This document shows, one piece after another, positions 1 through 6,087 of a DNA stretch of 7,227 nucleotides; position 1 is the stretch's first letter; every line of letters begins with the position of its first letter. A program made the position numbers and the translations under genes. Source of the DNA: Thermodesulfobacteriota bacterium (lineage in GTDB: Bacteria > Desulfobacterota > BSN033 > UBA1163); the NCBI GenBank assembly GCA_030024065.1, contig JASEIE010000207.1, positions 1 to 7,227 of the forward strand, in the 5' to 3' direction. A model generated the notes under the pieces. It worked only from the letters and a program-made list of their open reading frames with translations, searched no databases and was not told where the DNA came from.

Positions 1-99
1 ATTCCCGTGAAACTTGTCCTCGAAGGTATCAATCGGGGAACGGGAATCCAGAAGGCTTTATCTTTAAAAATAGCCTTAAGAATCGCTCAATTCAAATAA
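1..99 (+). CDS. C-terminal end of a probable enoyl-CoA hydratase/isomerase (crotonase) family protein, 5' truncated
   Basis: Frame 1 is open from the window edge to a TAA at 97-99 and gives 32 residues beginning IPVKLVLEGINRGTG and ending IAQFK. The pattern of a short helix, 'INRG', a spacer and then a helix rich in Ala/Leu is how crotonase-family proteins usually end (compare the typical 'K.AINRGLD...GL.LEA..F' tail). No catalytic residue lies in this fragment, so the family call is tentative. The stop is 22 bp from the trpS start on the same strand, so the two genes may share a transcript. That the frame is coding is more secure than the family name. Confidence 0.45.
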   Translation: MPVKLVLEGINRGTGIQKALSLKIALRIAQFK

Positions 100-121
100 G
101 AGTTAATGGAAGGAGTAAACC

Positions 122-1114
122 ATGGATCGGATCTTCAGCGGGATTCAGCCCTCGGGTGAAATTCATATTGGAAATTATGTGGGCGCTATCCGGAACTGGA
201 CACAGTTGGTGGAACGATATGAATGTATTTACTGCGTGGTGGATTATCATGCCATTACCATCGAATATGAGGTGGAATTGATGCAACAGAGGATTCTTGA
301 TACAGCCACCATCCTCGCGGCCTGTGGATTGACTCCGGATAAATGCGTCGTTTTCGTTCAGTCCCATGTGCCCGAGCATACCGAACTGGCATGGATTTTT
401 AACAGCGTCACCCCTATTGGTGAGTTGGAGAGAATGACCCAGTTCAAAGAGAAGTCGAAACAGCATCGGCAGAATATCAATATGGGGCTTCTGGGCTATC
501 CTGTCCTTCAGGCTGCGGATATTTTGATCTATAAAGCAGGTTATGTCCCGGTTGGAGAAGACCAAACCCAGCATGTGGAGCTCTCGAGGGAGATTGCCAG
601 AAAATTCAATGCCCGTTATGGTGAGACCTTTCCTGAACCTCAGGTTCTCCTTTCAACAGCTCCCAGGATTATGGGAACAGATGGACAGGCAAAGATGTCC
701 AAATCGATGAATAACGCCATTGGGCTGCTTGAGCCTCCGGAAATAATATGGGAGAAATTGAGAACAGCAGCCACCTGTGAACATCGGCAGCGACGGAGCG
801 ACCCCGGGCATCCGGAACATTGCAATATTTTTACCATGCACCAGGCCTTTTCAAAACCAGATCAAATTCCATTCGTCGAACATAACTGTCGAACAGCAGG
901 GATTGGATGTATTGAGTGCAAAGAGATCCTCTTTAAGAATATGAAGGAAGAATTAGAACCCATCCAGACACGGGTTAAAGAGTTTAACGGAAAACCGGGA
1001 TATATTGTTGATGTTTTAAAATCTGGAGCCGCACGTTGCAGACAGATTGTCACAGAAGTCATGGATGAGGTGAGAGCAAAGATCGGTGTCAAATCCCACT
1101 GGCCACAAAAATAG
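122..1114 (+). CDS. trpS: Tryptophanyl-tRNA synthetase, probable [4Fe-4S]-type
   Basis: This cytoplasmic class Ic synthetase attaches tryptophan to tRNA(Trp) using ATP. The 330 residues match the usual bacterial length. The HIGH-type motif HIGN is at residues 15-18 after 'QPSGEI'. GEDQTQHVE (145-153) is the conserved active-site stretch, and a perfect KMSKS loop is at 191-195. The C-terminal half has Cys234, Cys256, Cys263 and Cys266, spaced C-x21-C-x6-C-x2-C. This closely resembles the cluster-binding spacing described for the Fe-S TrpRS of Thermotoga maritima, so a [4Fe-4S] cluster near the anticodon-binding region is likely (inference). The ATG at 122 has a strong GGAAGGAG ribosome site at 108-115, 6 nt upstream. 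The stop codon TAG (1112-1114) lies within the left arm of the terminator palindrome. No tryptophan leader peptide or T-box can be seen, because the preceding bases are coding. Confidence 0.97.
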   Translation: MDRIFSGIQPSGEIHIGNYVGAIRNWTQLVERYECIYCVVDYHAITIEYEVELMQQRILDTATILAACGLTPDKCVVFVQSHVPEHTELAWIFNSVTPIGELERMTQFKEKSKQHRQNINMGLLGYPVLQAADILIYKAGYVPVGEDQTQHVELSREIARKFNARYGETFPEPQVLLSTAPRIMGTDGQAKMSKSMNNAIGLLEPPEIIWEKLRTAATCEHRQRRSDPGHPEHCNIFTMHQAFSKPDQIPFVEHNCRTAGIGCIECKEILFKNMKEELEPIQTRVKEFNGKPGYIVDVLKSGAARCRQIVTEVMDEVRAKIGVKSHWPQK

Positions 1115-1160
1115 GGACACTTCCCATATTATTGAAAATTAGGGAAGTGTCCCTATTTTT
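1107..1160. terminator. Bidirectional terminator: perfect 19-bp palindrome shared by two convergent genes
   Basis: The left arm AAAAATAGGGACACTTCCC (1107-1125) is the exact reverse complement of the right arm at 1142-1160, with a 16-nt AT-rich loop (1126-1141). Each strand reads A5, a GC-containing stem and T5, so it is a textbook intrinsic terminator in both directions. It serves trpS (+) and the ChaN-PDZ gene (-). The trpS stop codon (1112-1114) is inside the left arm, and the opposing gene's stop codon (1159-1161) overlaps the right arm end. The long perfect arms are also compatible with a dispersed REP-like repeat, which one copy cannot prove. Confidence 0.85.
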
Positions 1161-2361
1161 AAAAAGAAGGGAATGTTAACGTAACCTCTTTTTTCAACCC
1201 TTCGCGAAGAATAGTGAGCGTGATATCCTTTCCCCAGCCTTTTTGGACAACGGCATCGCGAACATCTTTTAGCTTCATAATCTCTTTTTCGTCGATTGAA
1301 ATAAATTGATCTCCTGGAAGAAGGCCAGCCTCTTCTGCAGGGCTCTGGGGGACCACCTGCTCAATCCAAACTCCCTGCGGGTCCTCTTTCTCTTTTAACA
1401 CCATACCGATTCTGGGTCTTTTTTTCTCAGGAGGATTCGGTGTGGTGATCCAGAGGAAATCGGCTAAAGGTTCTGAAGTCTCTGAAAAGGAGAGATCCTC
1501 ATCGAGGTTTTTCTTCCAGGTTTTTAAAACGACGGTTTGATAGGGGAGGGGAGTTCTTCGATAAAATAGTTTTGGAATCCCAAAATCGAAAACAATATGA
1601 CCACTACCAGCAATGACCACTACCGTCTTTCCAGTGCCCTCGGGAGATTTGAGAAATTGCGAAAGCGTTTCGGCCATCCCTTCATCCCATAGACATTGAG
1701 CTTGATAAAAATGTCTAAAATGTTCCGCAGAACCACCATGATGACCCTTATAGATGGATTTGATATAGGCAAGATGTTCTTTGTCTATCAGGCCGATCTC
1801 TGGAAGTTTTGCTTTATCCTCTGGAGGAAGTTTTTCGATCCCATTCTGGGCCACCTTTCTTACCAAATCCCTTTGGACATTGAGGGCAACCACTTTGAGG
1901 TGATGACTTTTTGCCTCATCGAGGATGCCCTTGTAGAGTTGATAATCCATGCTCCAGGTCGTATCCCACTGAACCTCCTTAAGAAATTCTTCTTCGGTTA
2001 AGAGTCCTTTGCTCCACATGTCCAGGATAGGCTGTTGCGACCTTTCAAACATCTCCATCGCGATGGCCACATCTTTTCCCTTGGTCACAAGATCTTTCAG
2101 AAACCTCACCTGAATCTGGTGGTGCTCGATTTGATCATGGGATTCTCCAAGAAAGATCACCTGTGCCCCATGAAGATGGCCCGAAAGTTGTTGAAAAGAT
2201 ATTTTTTCTCCTTCAGGAAGTTTAATAATTTCCTCTGCTCCCGGAGGGGGAATGGTTGTTGAGATTTTCAAGACCCAGGAGGGAGGGACTCTCTTCAGGC
2301 AGCCGGTCAGGAGAAAACTCCCGAAAAGAATAAGAAATATCCAAGGGGAATAATTTTTCAT
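1159..2361 (-). CDS. Lipoprotein with a ChaN-type (Tiki superfamily) domain and a C-terminal PDZ domain
   Basis: The 400-residue protein starts with a lipoprotein signal: Lys2, a hydrophobic stretch, then the lipobox L-T-G-C with the acylated Cys at 21. Residues about 50-282 match the ChaN / haem-binding-uptake family of the Tiki superfamily. GESHD (72-76) follows a hydrophobic strand, EMFER is at 103-107, and the second signature AGSGH is at 251-255. The family's conserved Glu and His residues come from these motifs. Members are iron-regulated haem-binding lipoproteins or possible metalloproteases, so the reaction is not certain. After a linker of about 35 residues, 318-398 form a PDZ domain (R-I-G-M strand, 'SPAEEAGLLPGDQFISID'), which usually binds peptide C-termini or unfolded protein. 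No HtrA-type serine protease domain is present. The ATG at 2361 is fixed by the signal peptide and an in-frame TAA immediately upstream. A GAGGTG lies 14 nt upstream, too far for a normal ribosome site. It is convergent with trpS. Confidence 0.85.
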   Translation of the reverse strand: MKNYSPWIFLILFGSFLLTGCLKRVPPSWVLKISTTIPPPGAEEIIKLPEGEKISFQQLSGHLHGAQVIFLGESHDQIEHHQIQVRFLKDLVTKGKDVAIAMEMFERSQQPILDMWSKGLLTEEEFLKEVQWDTTWSMDYQLYKGILDEAKSHHLKVVALNVQRDLVRKVAQNGIEKLPPEDKAKLPEIGLIDKEHLAYIKSIYKGHHGGSAEHFRHFYQAQCLWDEGMAETLSQFLKSPEGTGKTVVVIAGSGHIVFDFGIPKLFYRRTPLPYQTVVLKTWKKNLDEDLSFSETSEPLADFLWITTPNPPEKKRPRIGMVLKEKEDPQGVWIEQVVPQSPAEEAGLLPGDQFISIDEKEIMKLKDVRDAVVQKGWGKDITLTILREGLKKEVTLTFPSF

Positions 2362-2476
2362 TTATCAAATTATAACACCTCATTGCTTCAAAATGAAGAA
2401 AGATCAGCGCTTGAATCTTTCAGGAAGATTATGCTATTTTTAAACATACTATTGCCCGAATTCCTCTACAAATATT
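2362..2476. promoter_or_regulatory. Divergent promoter region between the ChaN-PDZ and lytic transglycosylase genes
   Basis: Both flanking genes start here, so the 115 bp should hold two promoters. On the - strand a consensus TATAAT (plus-strand 2369-2374) lies only 7 nt from the ATG at 2361; no good -35 hexamer is visible at 16-18 bp. On the + strand a weak pair is TTGAAT (2411-2416) and TATTTT (2435-2440) with an 18-bp spacer. A small inverted repeat, CTTCA-AAA-TGAAG (2386-2398), lies between the two candidate promoters and could be an operator, but it is short enough to be chance. Confidence 0.4.
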
Positions 2477-3568
2477 ATGAGATCGATGATGACCCGAGCC
2501 ATTCGCTTCATTTTCATCTTCTTTTTTCTTCTCATCGGTTGTGCAACAACCCGGCCTCATGAGAGGGACCTTGAAAGGGGACCGGAGAGAGTGATTGTTC
2601 AGGTGAAATCCTCAGAAGGAGTGGATCCCTTAACCGAAAAGATAAGAGCCCTGGAGGATTCCATTACCAAACTCCAAGCAGAGATAGCTGCGATGGAGGA
2701 ACGCCTGAAGGCGACACAGGTTCGACCTCCTCTTCACACCTTTAAACTTCCTAAAGAGATTTCTCTTTGCGGAGAGAGGATTCCATTGGAAGATAGGAAT
2801 GTCTGGGAAAATCTGGATCGGGAATTCATCGTGACCCTGGACAGCGAGGCCCAGGTCCTCTTATGGATGAAGCGGGCACGGAGGTACTTTCCCTATATTG
2901 AGAAGAGATTGAAGGAGAGGAGCCTTCCCGATGATCTGAAGTACATCGCGATTACGGAAAGCAGCCTGAGACCGCATGCGGTCTCCTCCTCCGGAGCGGC
3001 AGGGATCTGGCAGTTTATTCCCTCCACGGGCGAAAAGTACGGGATGAGGAGAAACAAAGCCATCGATGAGCGTTTCGATTTTTTTAAGGCAACGGAAGGC
3101 GCATTAACCTATCTGAAAAACCTCTATGATGAATTCGGAAGTTGGACACTGGCAATGGCCGCCTATAACACAGGGGAGAATCGGATTAGAAGAGAGATCG
3201 AATTCCAGAAGACGAAGAGCTATTTCTACCTCGATCTTTCGATGGAGACAAGAAGATATGTCTATAAGATTGCGGTGGCGAAGATCATCCTCTCCGATCC
3301 AAAGAGATATGGCTTCAATCTGGATGAGAGGGAATTCTATGACCCACTTCAGACAGATAGGGTACAGATAGAACTGAAACAATCCCTTCCCATGATGGAG
3401 GTAGCGAGGGCTATTGGATTTTATTACAAAGAGATCAAAGAGATGAACCCGCACCTCCCGGAGGATGCCATTCCGCCCGGGATTCAGTTTCTCAATCTTC
3501 CTCCGGGAACCTCTGAACGATTCTGGAACTTTTTCTCCACCTGGAAATGGGAGGCGGAAGGGAGATGA
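2477..3568 (+). CDS. MltD-like membrane-bound lytic murein transglycosylase (GH23) lipoprotein
   Basis: The enzyme cleaves the MurNAc-GlcNAc bond of peptidoglycan, leaving 1,6-anhydro-MurNAc, and is probably tethered to the outer membrane. The signal peptide ends in a lipobox LIGC with Cys22. Residues about 52-80 form a short predicted coiled coil (heptads in 'KIRALEDSITKLQAEIAAM'). The SLT domain runs about 130-270. The catalytic Glu is 161 in 'ITESSLRPHAVS', followed by GIWQF (176-180), and the AYNTGE motif is at 229-234. Residues about 297-344 resemble the degenerate LysM-like segment that follows the catalytic domain in MltD proteins ('VARAIGFYYKEIKEMNPHL'). No full LysM repeats follow, so at 363 residues it is shorter than E. 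coli MltD. None of the candidate ATGs (2477, 2486, 2489) has a clear ribosome site. The first is kept here; the third gives an equally good signal peptide. The upstream neighbour is divergent. Confidence 0.92.
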   Translation: MRSMMTRAIRFIFIFFFLLIGCATTRPHERDLERGPERVIVQVKSSEGVDPLTEKIRALEDSITKLQAEIAAMEERLKATQVRPPLHTFKLPKEISLCGERIPLEDRNVWENLDREFIVTLDSEAQVLLWMKRARRYFPYIEKRLKERSLPDDLKYIAITESSLRPHAVSSSGAAGIWQFIPSTGEKYGMRRNKAIDERFDFFKATEGALTYLKNLYDEFGSWTLAMAAYNTGENRIRREIEFQKTKSYFYLDLSMETRRYVYKIAVAKIILSDPKRYGFNLDEREFYDPLQTDRVQIELKQSLPMMEVARAIGFYYKEIKEMNPHLPEDAIPPGIQFLNLPPGTSERFWNFFSTWKWEAEGR

Positions 3569-3618
3569 GGAAGATAATTTAATTGAAATTGTTCGGCAAA
3601 AGGATTATCCTTCTCGTA

Positions 3619-3814
3619 AACCCCGTTAGAAATTCCAGCGGGGCATTAAACCCCTCCGGGTCAGAGACCGCTCTGGGTCGGAGACCCGCCGGAATTATTC
3701 TGAAATGTAACCCCGCTGCAGCCGCCGGCCCAGGCTCCACCCAAGAGGGGCTTCTGCCCCGGAGGGAGGGCCTCTGGCCCGGAGGGAGCAGCGGGGCATT
3801 ATTTCTAACGGGGT
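3619..3814. repeat. Composite GC-rich palindromic repeat element, about 195 bp
   Basis: The element is bounded by perfect 14-bp inverted repeats: ACCCCGTTAGAAAT at 3620-3633 and its reverse complement at 3801-3814. Inside, CAGCGGGGCATTA occurs directly at 3636-3648 and 3789-3801, and CCCCGCTG in inverted sense at 3711-3718. CCCGGAGGGAG occurs twice, 20 bp apart (3758-3768 and 3778-3788). A small hairpin GGGTC-GGA-GACCC is at 3675-3687. It fills most of the gap between the transglycosylase and the kinase genes. No transposase is nearby, so it is non-autonomous (MITE- or BIME-like) or a structured intergenic repeat. An ORF across it is low-complexity and judged non-coding. Confidence 0.7.
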
Positions 3815-3835
3815 AAATCTCCCCCCCCTTTATTG

Positions 3836-3854
3836 CCTGCCTGCGGTAGGCAGG
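3836..3854. repeat. 19-bp palindromic repeat, copy 1
   Basis: CCTGCCTGCGGTAGGCAGG is an almost perfect palindrome. It differs at one base (T3847) from the second copy at 6549-6567, and the change leaves a G-U pair possible in RNA. Flanking CCCTT (3826-3830) and AAGGG (3855-3859) could extend the stem after a 5-nt bulge. It lies 21 bp beyond the composite repeat and about 55 bp before the kinase start, so it could act as a terminator-like or attenuating hairpin, though no T-tract follows. Confidence 0.65.
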
Positions 3855-3910
3855 AAGGGTGATTAGGAAGTTGGTTTTAATAAAAAATAAATTAGAAAAG
3901 GACCACTCCT

Positions 3911-5440
3911 GTGGATAAAGAAAAGATTTTAGTGGTGGATGATGAGGAAGCCATCCTGGATACGGTTTCCAAGTTTGTGAGCCATATCGGTTATGAGGTG
4001 GTCACAGCTAAAAATGGGAAGGAGGCCCTGGAACATCTGAGGAAGGAACCCTTCACCATTTTAGTGACGGATATTAAGATGCCCGAGATGGATGGATTCG
4101 AGTTAATGGAGATCGTCCGGGTTGAATTCCCCGATATCCATATCATTGTCATGACCGGCCATGGGGCTTCCTATACATTCACCGATGTGGTCTCTGCTGG
4201 AGCAACGGATTACCTCCCCAAGCCGTTCTCTTTCGACGAGATGAGGGCAAAGGTGAACCGGGTTGTCCGTGAGAAGAGACTCGTCCGGGACCTGATGCAG
4301 AACTCGGTTGAACTGGAAAGGGTGAACGAAGAACTCAAAAGGCTCGACAACCTGAAGTCCATTTTTATCTCCAGCGTTTCGCATGAGCTCCGGACCCCCC
4401 TGACTGTCATCAAGGAATTTATCTCCCTCATACTGGAAGGGCATGGAGGAACCCTGACAGAGGATCAGAGGGAATATCTTGGCATTGCCCACAAGAATAT
4501 CCTGCGACTGACGAACCTCATCGACACGCTCCTCGACTTTTCAAGAATCGAATCCGGGAAAGGCCTGCAACTGAAGTTTGAAGCCGTCCGTCTGATCGAG
4601 GTCGTTGAGGATGCTTCGATGACCTTATCCCAGCAGTTAGAGGAGAAGAGGATTGTCCTGGAAAACCGACTCGATACGGATTTGCCTATGGTCCTGATCG
4701 ACCGAAATCGACTGGTGGAGGTTTTCATCAACCTTATCAACAACGGGATTAAATTCACCCCCTCCGGAGGAAAGATCACCATCGATACAAAAGGGCTCAC
4801 CGAGAAAAGGGATTATTTGAAAGTGGTGGTGAGCGACACAGGAATCGGGGTCCCATCAGAGGATTTATCCAGAGTATTTGACCGTTTCTATCAGGGACAG
4901 AGTAAAGGGATCTCCATGGGGACAGGTCTGGGACTTGCCATCACCAAAGAGATCATCGAAGGACATCAGGGTTCCATTCATGCAGAGAGCAGATTGGGAA
5001 GCGGCACTTCTTTCATCTTCACTCTGCCGCTCTTGGGAGTCAATACCATCTTCAATCTCCTCATCCACCCGATGCTTGAGGAGGGTGAAAAGGATGGGCT
5101 TCCTTTTTCCATGGTCCGCGTGAAGTTCTGGGACCCGAAGATGAAACGGGAAGTAGCGCTCAGCCATGACTCCTGGGGAGGCGTAAAATATGCCCTCCAG
5201 AAGATGGTTCGTTCCGTCGATACGATCATCCCTTTTCAGAATAAAATGGTTTATATCTTCTCATTCATCGATGATAAATTGGCGAGAGACATCGGTGAAA
5301 GGGTTCAGATGAAGTTGACCCAGGGAAACTATATACCCAGAGGTTCAGAGGTCCAGTTCAAGACTTACTCCTATCCACAGGACGAACGTTCAAAAGATGA
5401 TTTCTTAAAGGAATGCCGTCAGCTCATAAGAACGGAGTAA
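3911..5440 (+). CDS. Sensor histidine kinase with N-terminal receiver domain and an unrecognised C-terminal domain
   Basis: This soluble two-component protein has 509 residues and no membrane segment. The receiver domain spans about 5-120: acidic pair Asp10/Asp11, phospho-acceptor Asp54 in 'LVTDIKMPEMDG', Thr82 and Lys104. A coiled linker (about 121-150) leads to HisKA, with the phosphorylated His158 in VSHELRTPL. HATPase_c follows: N-box around 274-283 (NLINNGIKFT), DTGIGV (309-314), the FDRFY box (323-327) and GTGLGL (337-342). All catalytic elements look intact. The last 130 residues or so (377-509) match nothing certain; their strand/helix order faintly recalls a degenerate GGDEF fold. 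Input is probably phosphate from another kinase onto Asp54. No partner DNA-binding regulator is encoded here. The start is GTG at 3911 with AAAAGGA at 3896-3902, 8 nt upstream; the receiver begins at once, which supports it. The next gene follows after 25 bp. Confidence 0.93.
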   Translation: MDKEKILVVDDEEAILDTVSKFVSHIGYEVVTAKNGKEALEHLRKEPFTILVTDIKMPEMDGFELMEIVRVEFPDIHIIVMTGHGASYTFTDVVSAGATDYLPKPFSFDEMRAKVNRVVREKRLVRDLMQNSVELERVNEELKRLDNLKSIFISSVSHELRTPLTVIKEFISLILEGHGGTLTEDQREYLGIAHKNILRLTNLIDTLLDFSRIESGKGLQLKFEAVRLIEVVEDASMTLSQQLEEKRIVLENRLDTDLPMVLIDRNRLVEVFINLINNGIKFTPSGGKITIDTKGLTEKRDYLKVVVSDTGIGVPSEDLSRVFDRFYQGQSKGISMGTGLGLAITKEIIEGHQGSIHAESRLGSGTSFIFTLPLLGVNTIFNLLIHPMLEEGEKDGLPFSMVRVKFWDPKMKREVALSHDSWGGVKYALQKMVRSVDTIIPFQNKMVYIFSFIDDKLARDIGERVQMKLTQGNYIPRGSEVQFKTYSYPQDERSKDDFLKECRQLIRTE

Positions 5441-5465
5441 TCCATTTCGCCATGAGGAGACACCC

Positions 5466-5750
5466 ATGAAGCAGATATTAGCGCTCTGTATCTTATTATT
5501 CTTCATCATGGCCTGCGAGAGTAAGGCCCCTTCGACACAGGGGAAACACGAGGTTTTACCGATTCCGAAGGCCACTGTGGAAAAAGAGAAGGTGGAAAAG
5601 GAAACGCCCCTTGCCCCCGAGGTGAAGATCAGACTGAAGAGGGATGGAAAAGATAATTATACCTGGGAACTGAGCGGTTCAGATGCGGATCAGATATTAA
5701 AGGTGAACGAAAAACTGAGAAAAGGCTTGGGAGGAGAGCAACCTCGATAA
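5466..5750 (+). CDS. Small putative lipoprotein of unknown function
   Basis: The 94-residue protein has a clear lipoprotein signal: Lys2, a hydrophobic stretch, then IMAC with the acylated Cys at 17. A low-complexity, Lys/Glu/Pro-rich linker (about 18-50) follows. A short charged region (about 52-90, 'KIRLKRDGKDNYTWELSG') probably forms two strands and a helix. I do not recognise a family. Glu18 after the Cys is not the Asp that typically retains lipoproteins in the inner membrane, so outer-membrane sorting is possible (inference). The GAGGAG ribosome site at 5454-5459 is 6 nt from the ATG. With 25 bp after the kinase stop, it very probably shares the kinase's transcript. Confidence 0.8.
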   Translation: MKQILALCILLFFIMACESKAPSTQGKHEVLPIPKATVEKEKVEKETPLAPEVKIRLKRDGKDNYTWELSGSDADQILKVNEKLRKGLGGEQPR

Positions 5751-5760
5751 CCACAGCATA

Positions 5761-5807
5761 GCGCATAGAGCAGAGCGTTAAAACCTTTTCCGCTTTGCGC
5801 CATGCGC
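5761..5807. repeat. Imperfect 17-bp inverted repeat in an intergenic gap
   Basis: GCGCATAGAGCAGAGCG (5761-5777) and CGCTTTGCGCCATGCGC (5791-5807) pair at 14 of 17 positions around a 13-nt loop; one of the three mismatches would be a G-U pair in RNA. It begins 10 bp after the lipoprotein stop and ends 43 bp before the next start. It could slow or partly stop transcription inside the operon or protect the upstream mRNA 3' end. Its GCGCAT-rich composition suggests another dispersed repeat family. Confidence 0.6.
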
Positions 5808-5838
5808 CTTGCGATTTATCATTGTGGTAAATTTATTG

Positions 5839-5845
5839 AAGGAGG
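5839..5845 (+). promoter_or_regulatory. Strong ribosome binding site that fixes the start of the small membrane protein
   Basis: AAGGAGG is a full Shine-Dalgarno match, 5 nt before the ATG at 5851. An earlier in-frame ATG at 5809 lies next to the inverted repeat and has no such site, so 5851 is taken as the start. Confidence 0.85.
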
Positions 5846-5850
5846 CCCGG

Positions 5851-6087
5851 ATGGGGATGGAATGGTATATGGAGCAGATCTTTAAGGAACTTCCCATGGG
5901 AATTGGCATTGCGATACTCATTTTTTTAGGAATCCTCCTGATCATCTGGCTTCTCCTTCCACTCTGGGTCTTATTCATCCAGTGGAATACGAGCAAGATT
6001 AAGGATGAGATTCGGAACCTCGCCGATCAGATCGAAAAGAGGGAGAGGGATGAAAAAGAGAAGGTTGTCTCCGGCCCGAAGGATTAA
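5851..6087 (+). CDS. Small single-pass membrane protein, function unknown
   Basis: With the start at 5851 the protein has 78 residues. After a short N-terminal amphipathic piece, residues about 16-43 are almost purely hydrophobic (Ile/Leu/Trp-rich) and long enough for one membrane helix. The tail from about 46 is highly charged and helical ('IKDEIRNLADQIEKRERDEKEK'), with a coiled-coil look. This layout is common in small bacterial inner-membrane proteins that scaffold or tune partners, but no family is recognised. The end overlaps the DUF192 start by 38 nt in another frame, which suggests translational coupling. Confidence 0.75.
   Translation: MGMEWYMEQIFKELPMGIGIAILIFLGILLIIWLLLPLWVLFIQWNTSKIKDEIRNLADQIEKRERDEKEKVVSGPKD

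Noticed and set aside
1..121. Tryptophan attenuator or T-box upstream of trpS
   Set aside because: Bases 1-99 are coding and the remaining 22 bp only hold the ribosome site; no Trp-rich leader or terminator hairpin is visible.
92..574. A long - strand open frame opposite trpS
   Set aside because: It is a shadow of trpS, whose HIGN and KMSKS motifs identify the true coding strand.
3758..3788. Spaced direct repeats as a minimal CRISPR array
   Set aside because: Only two 11-bp units with a 9-bp gap exist, they are part of a larger composite repeat, and no cas gene is present.
3583..3816. A 77-codon + strand open frame between the transglycosylase and kinase genes
   Set aside because: It lies almost wholly inside the composite repeat, has low-complexity Gly/Pro/Ser-rich composition, no ribosome site and no recognisable domain.
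6005..6049. Earlier ATG for the DUF192 protein
   Set aside because: It would add 15 mostly basic residues before the signal peptide and has no good ribosome site; the ATG at 6050 begins a normal signal peptide.
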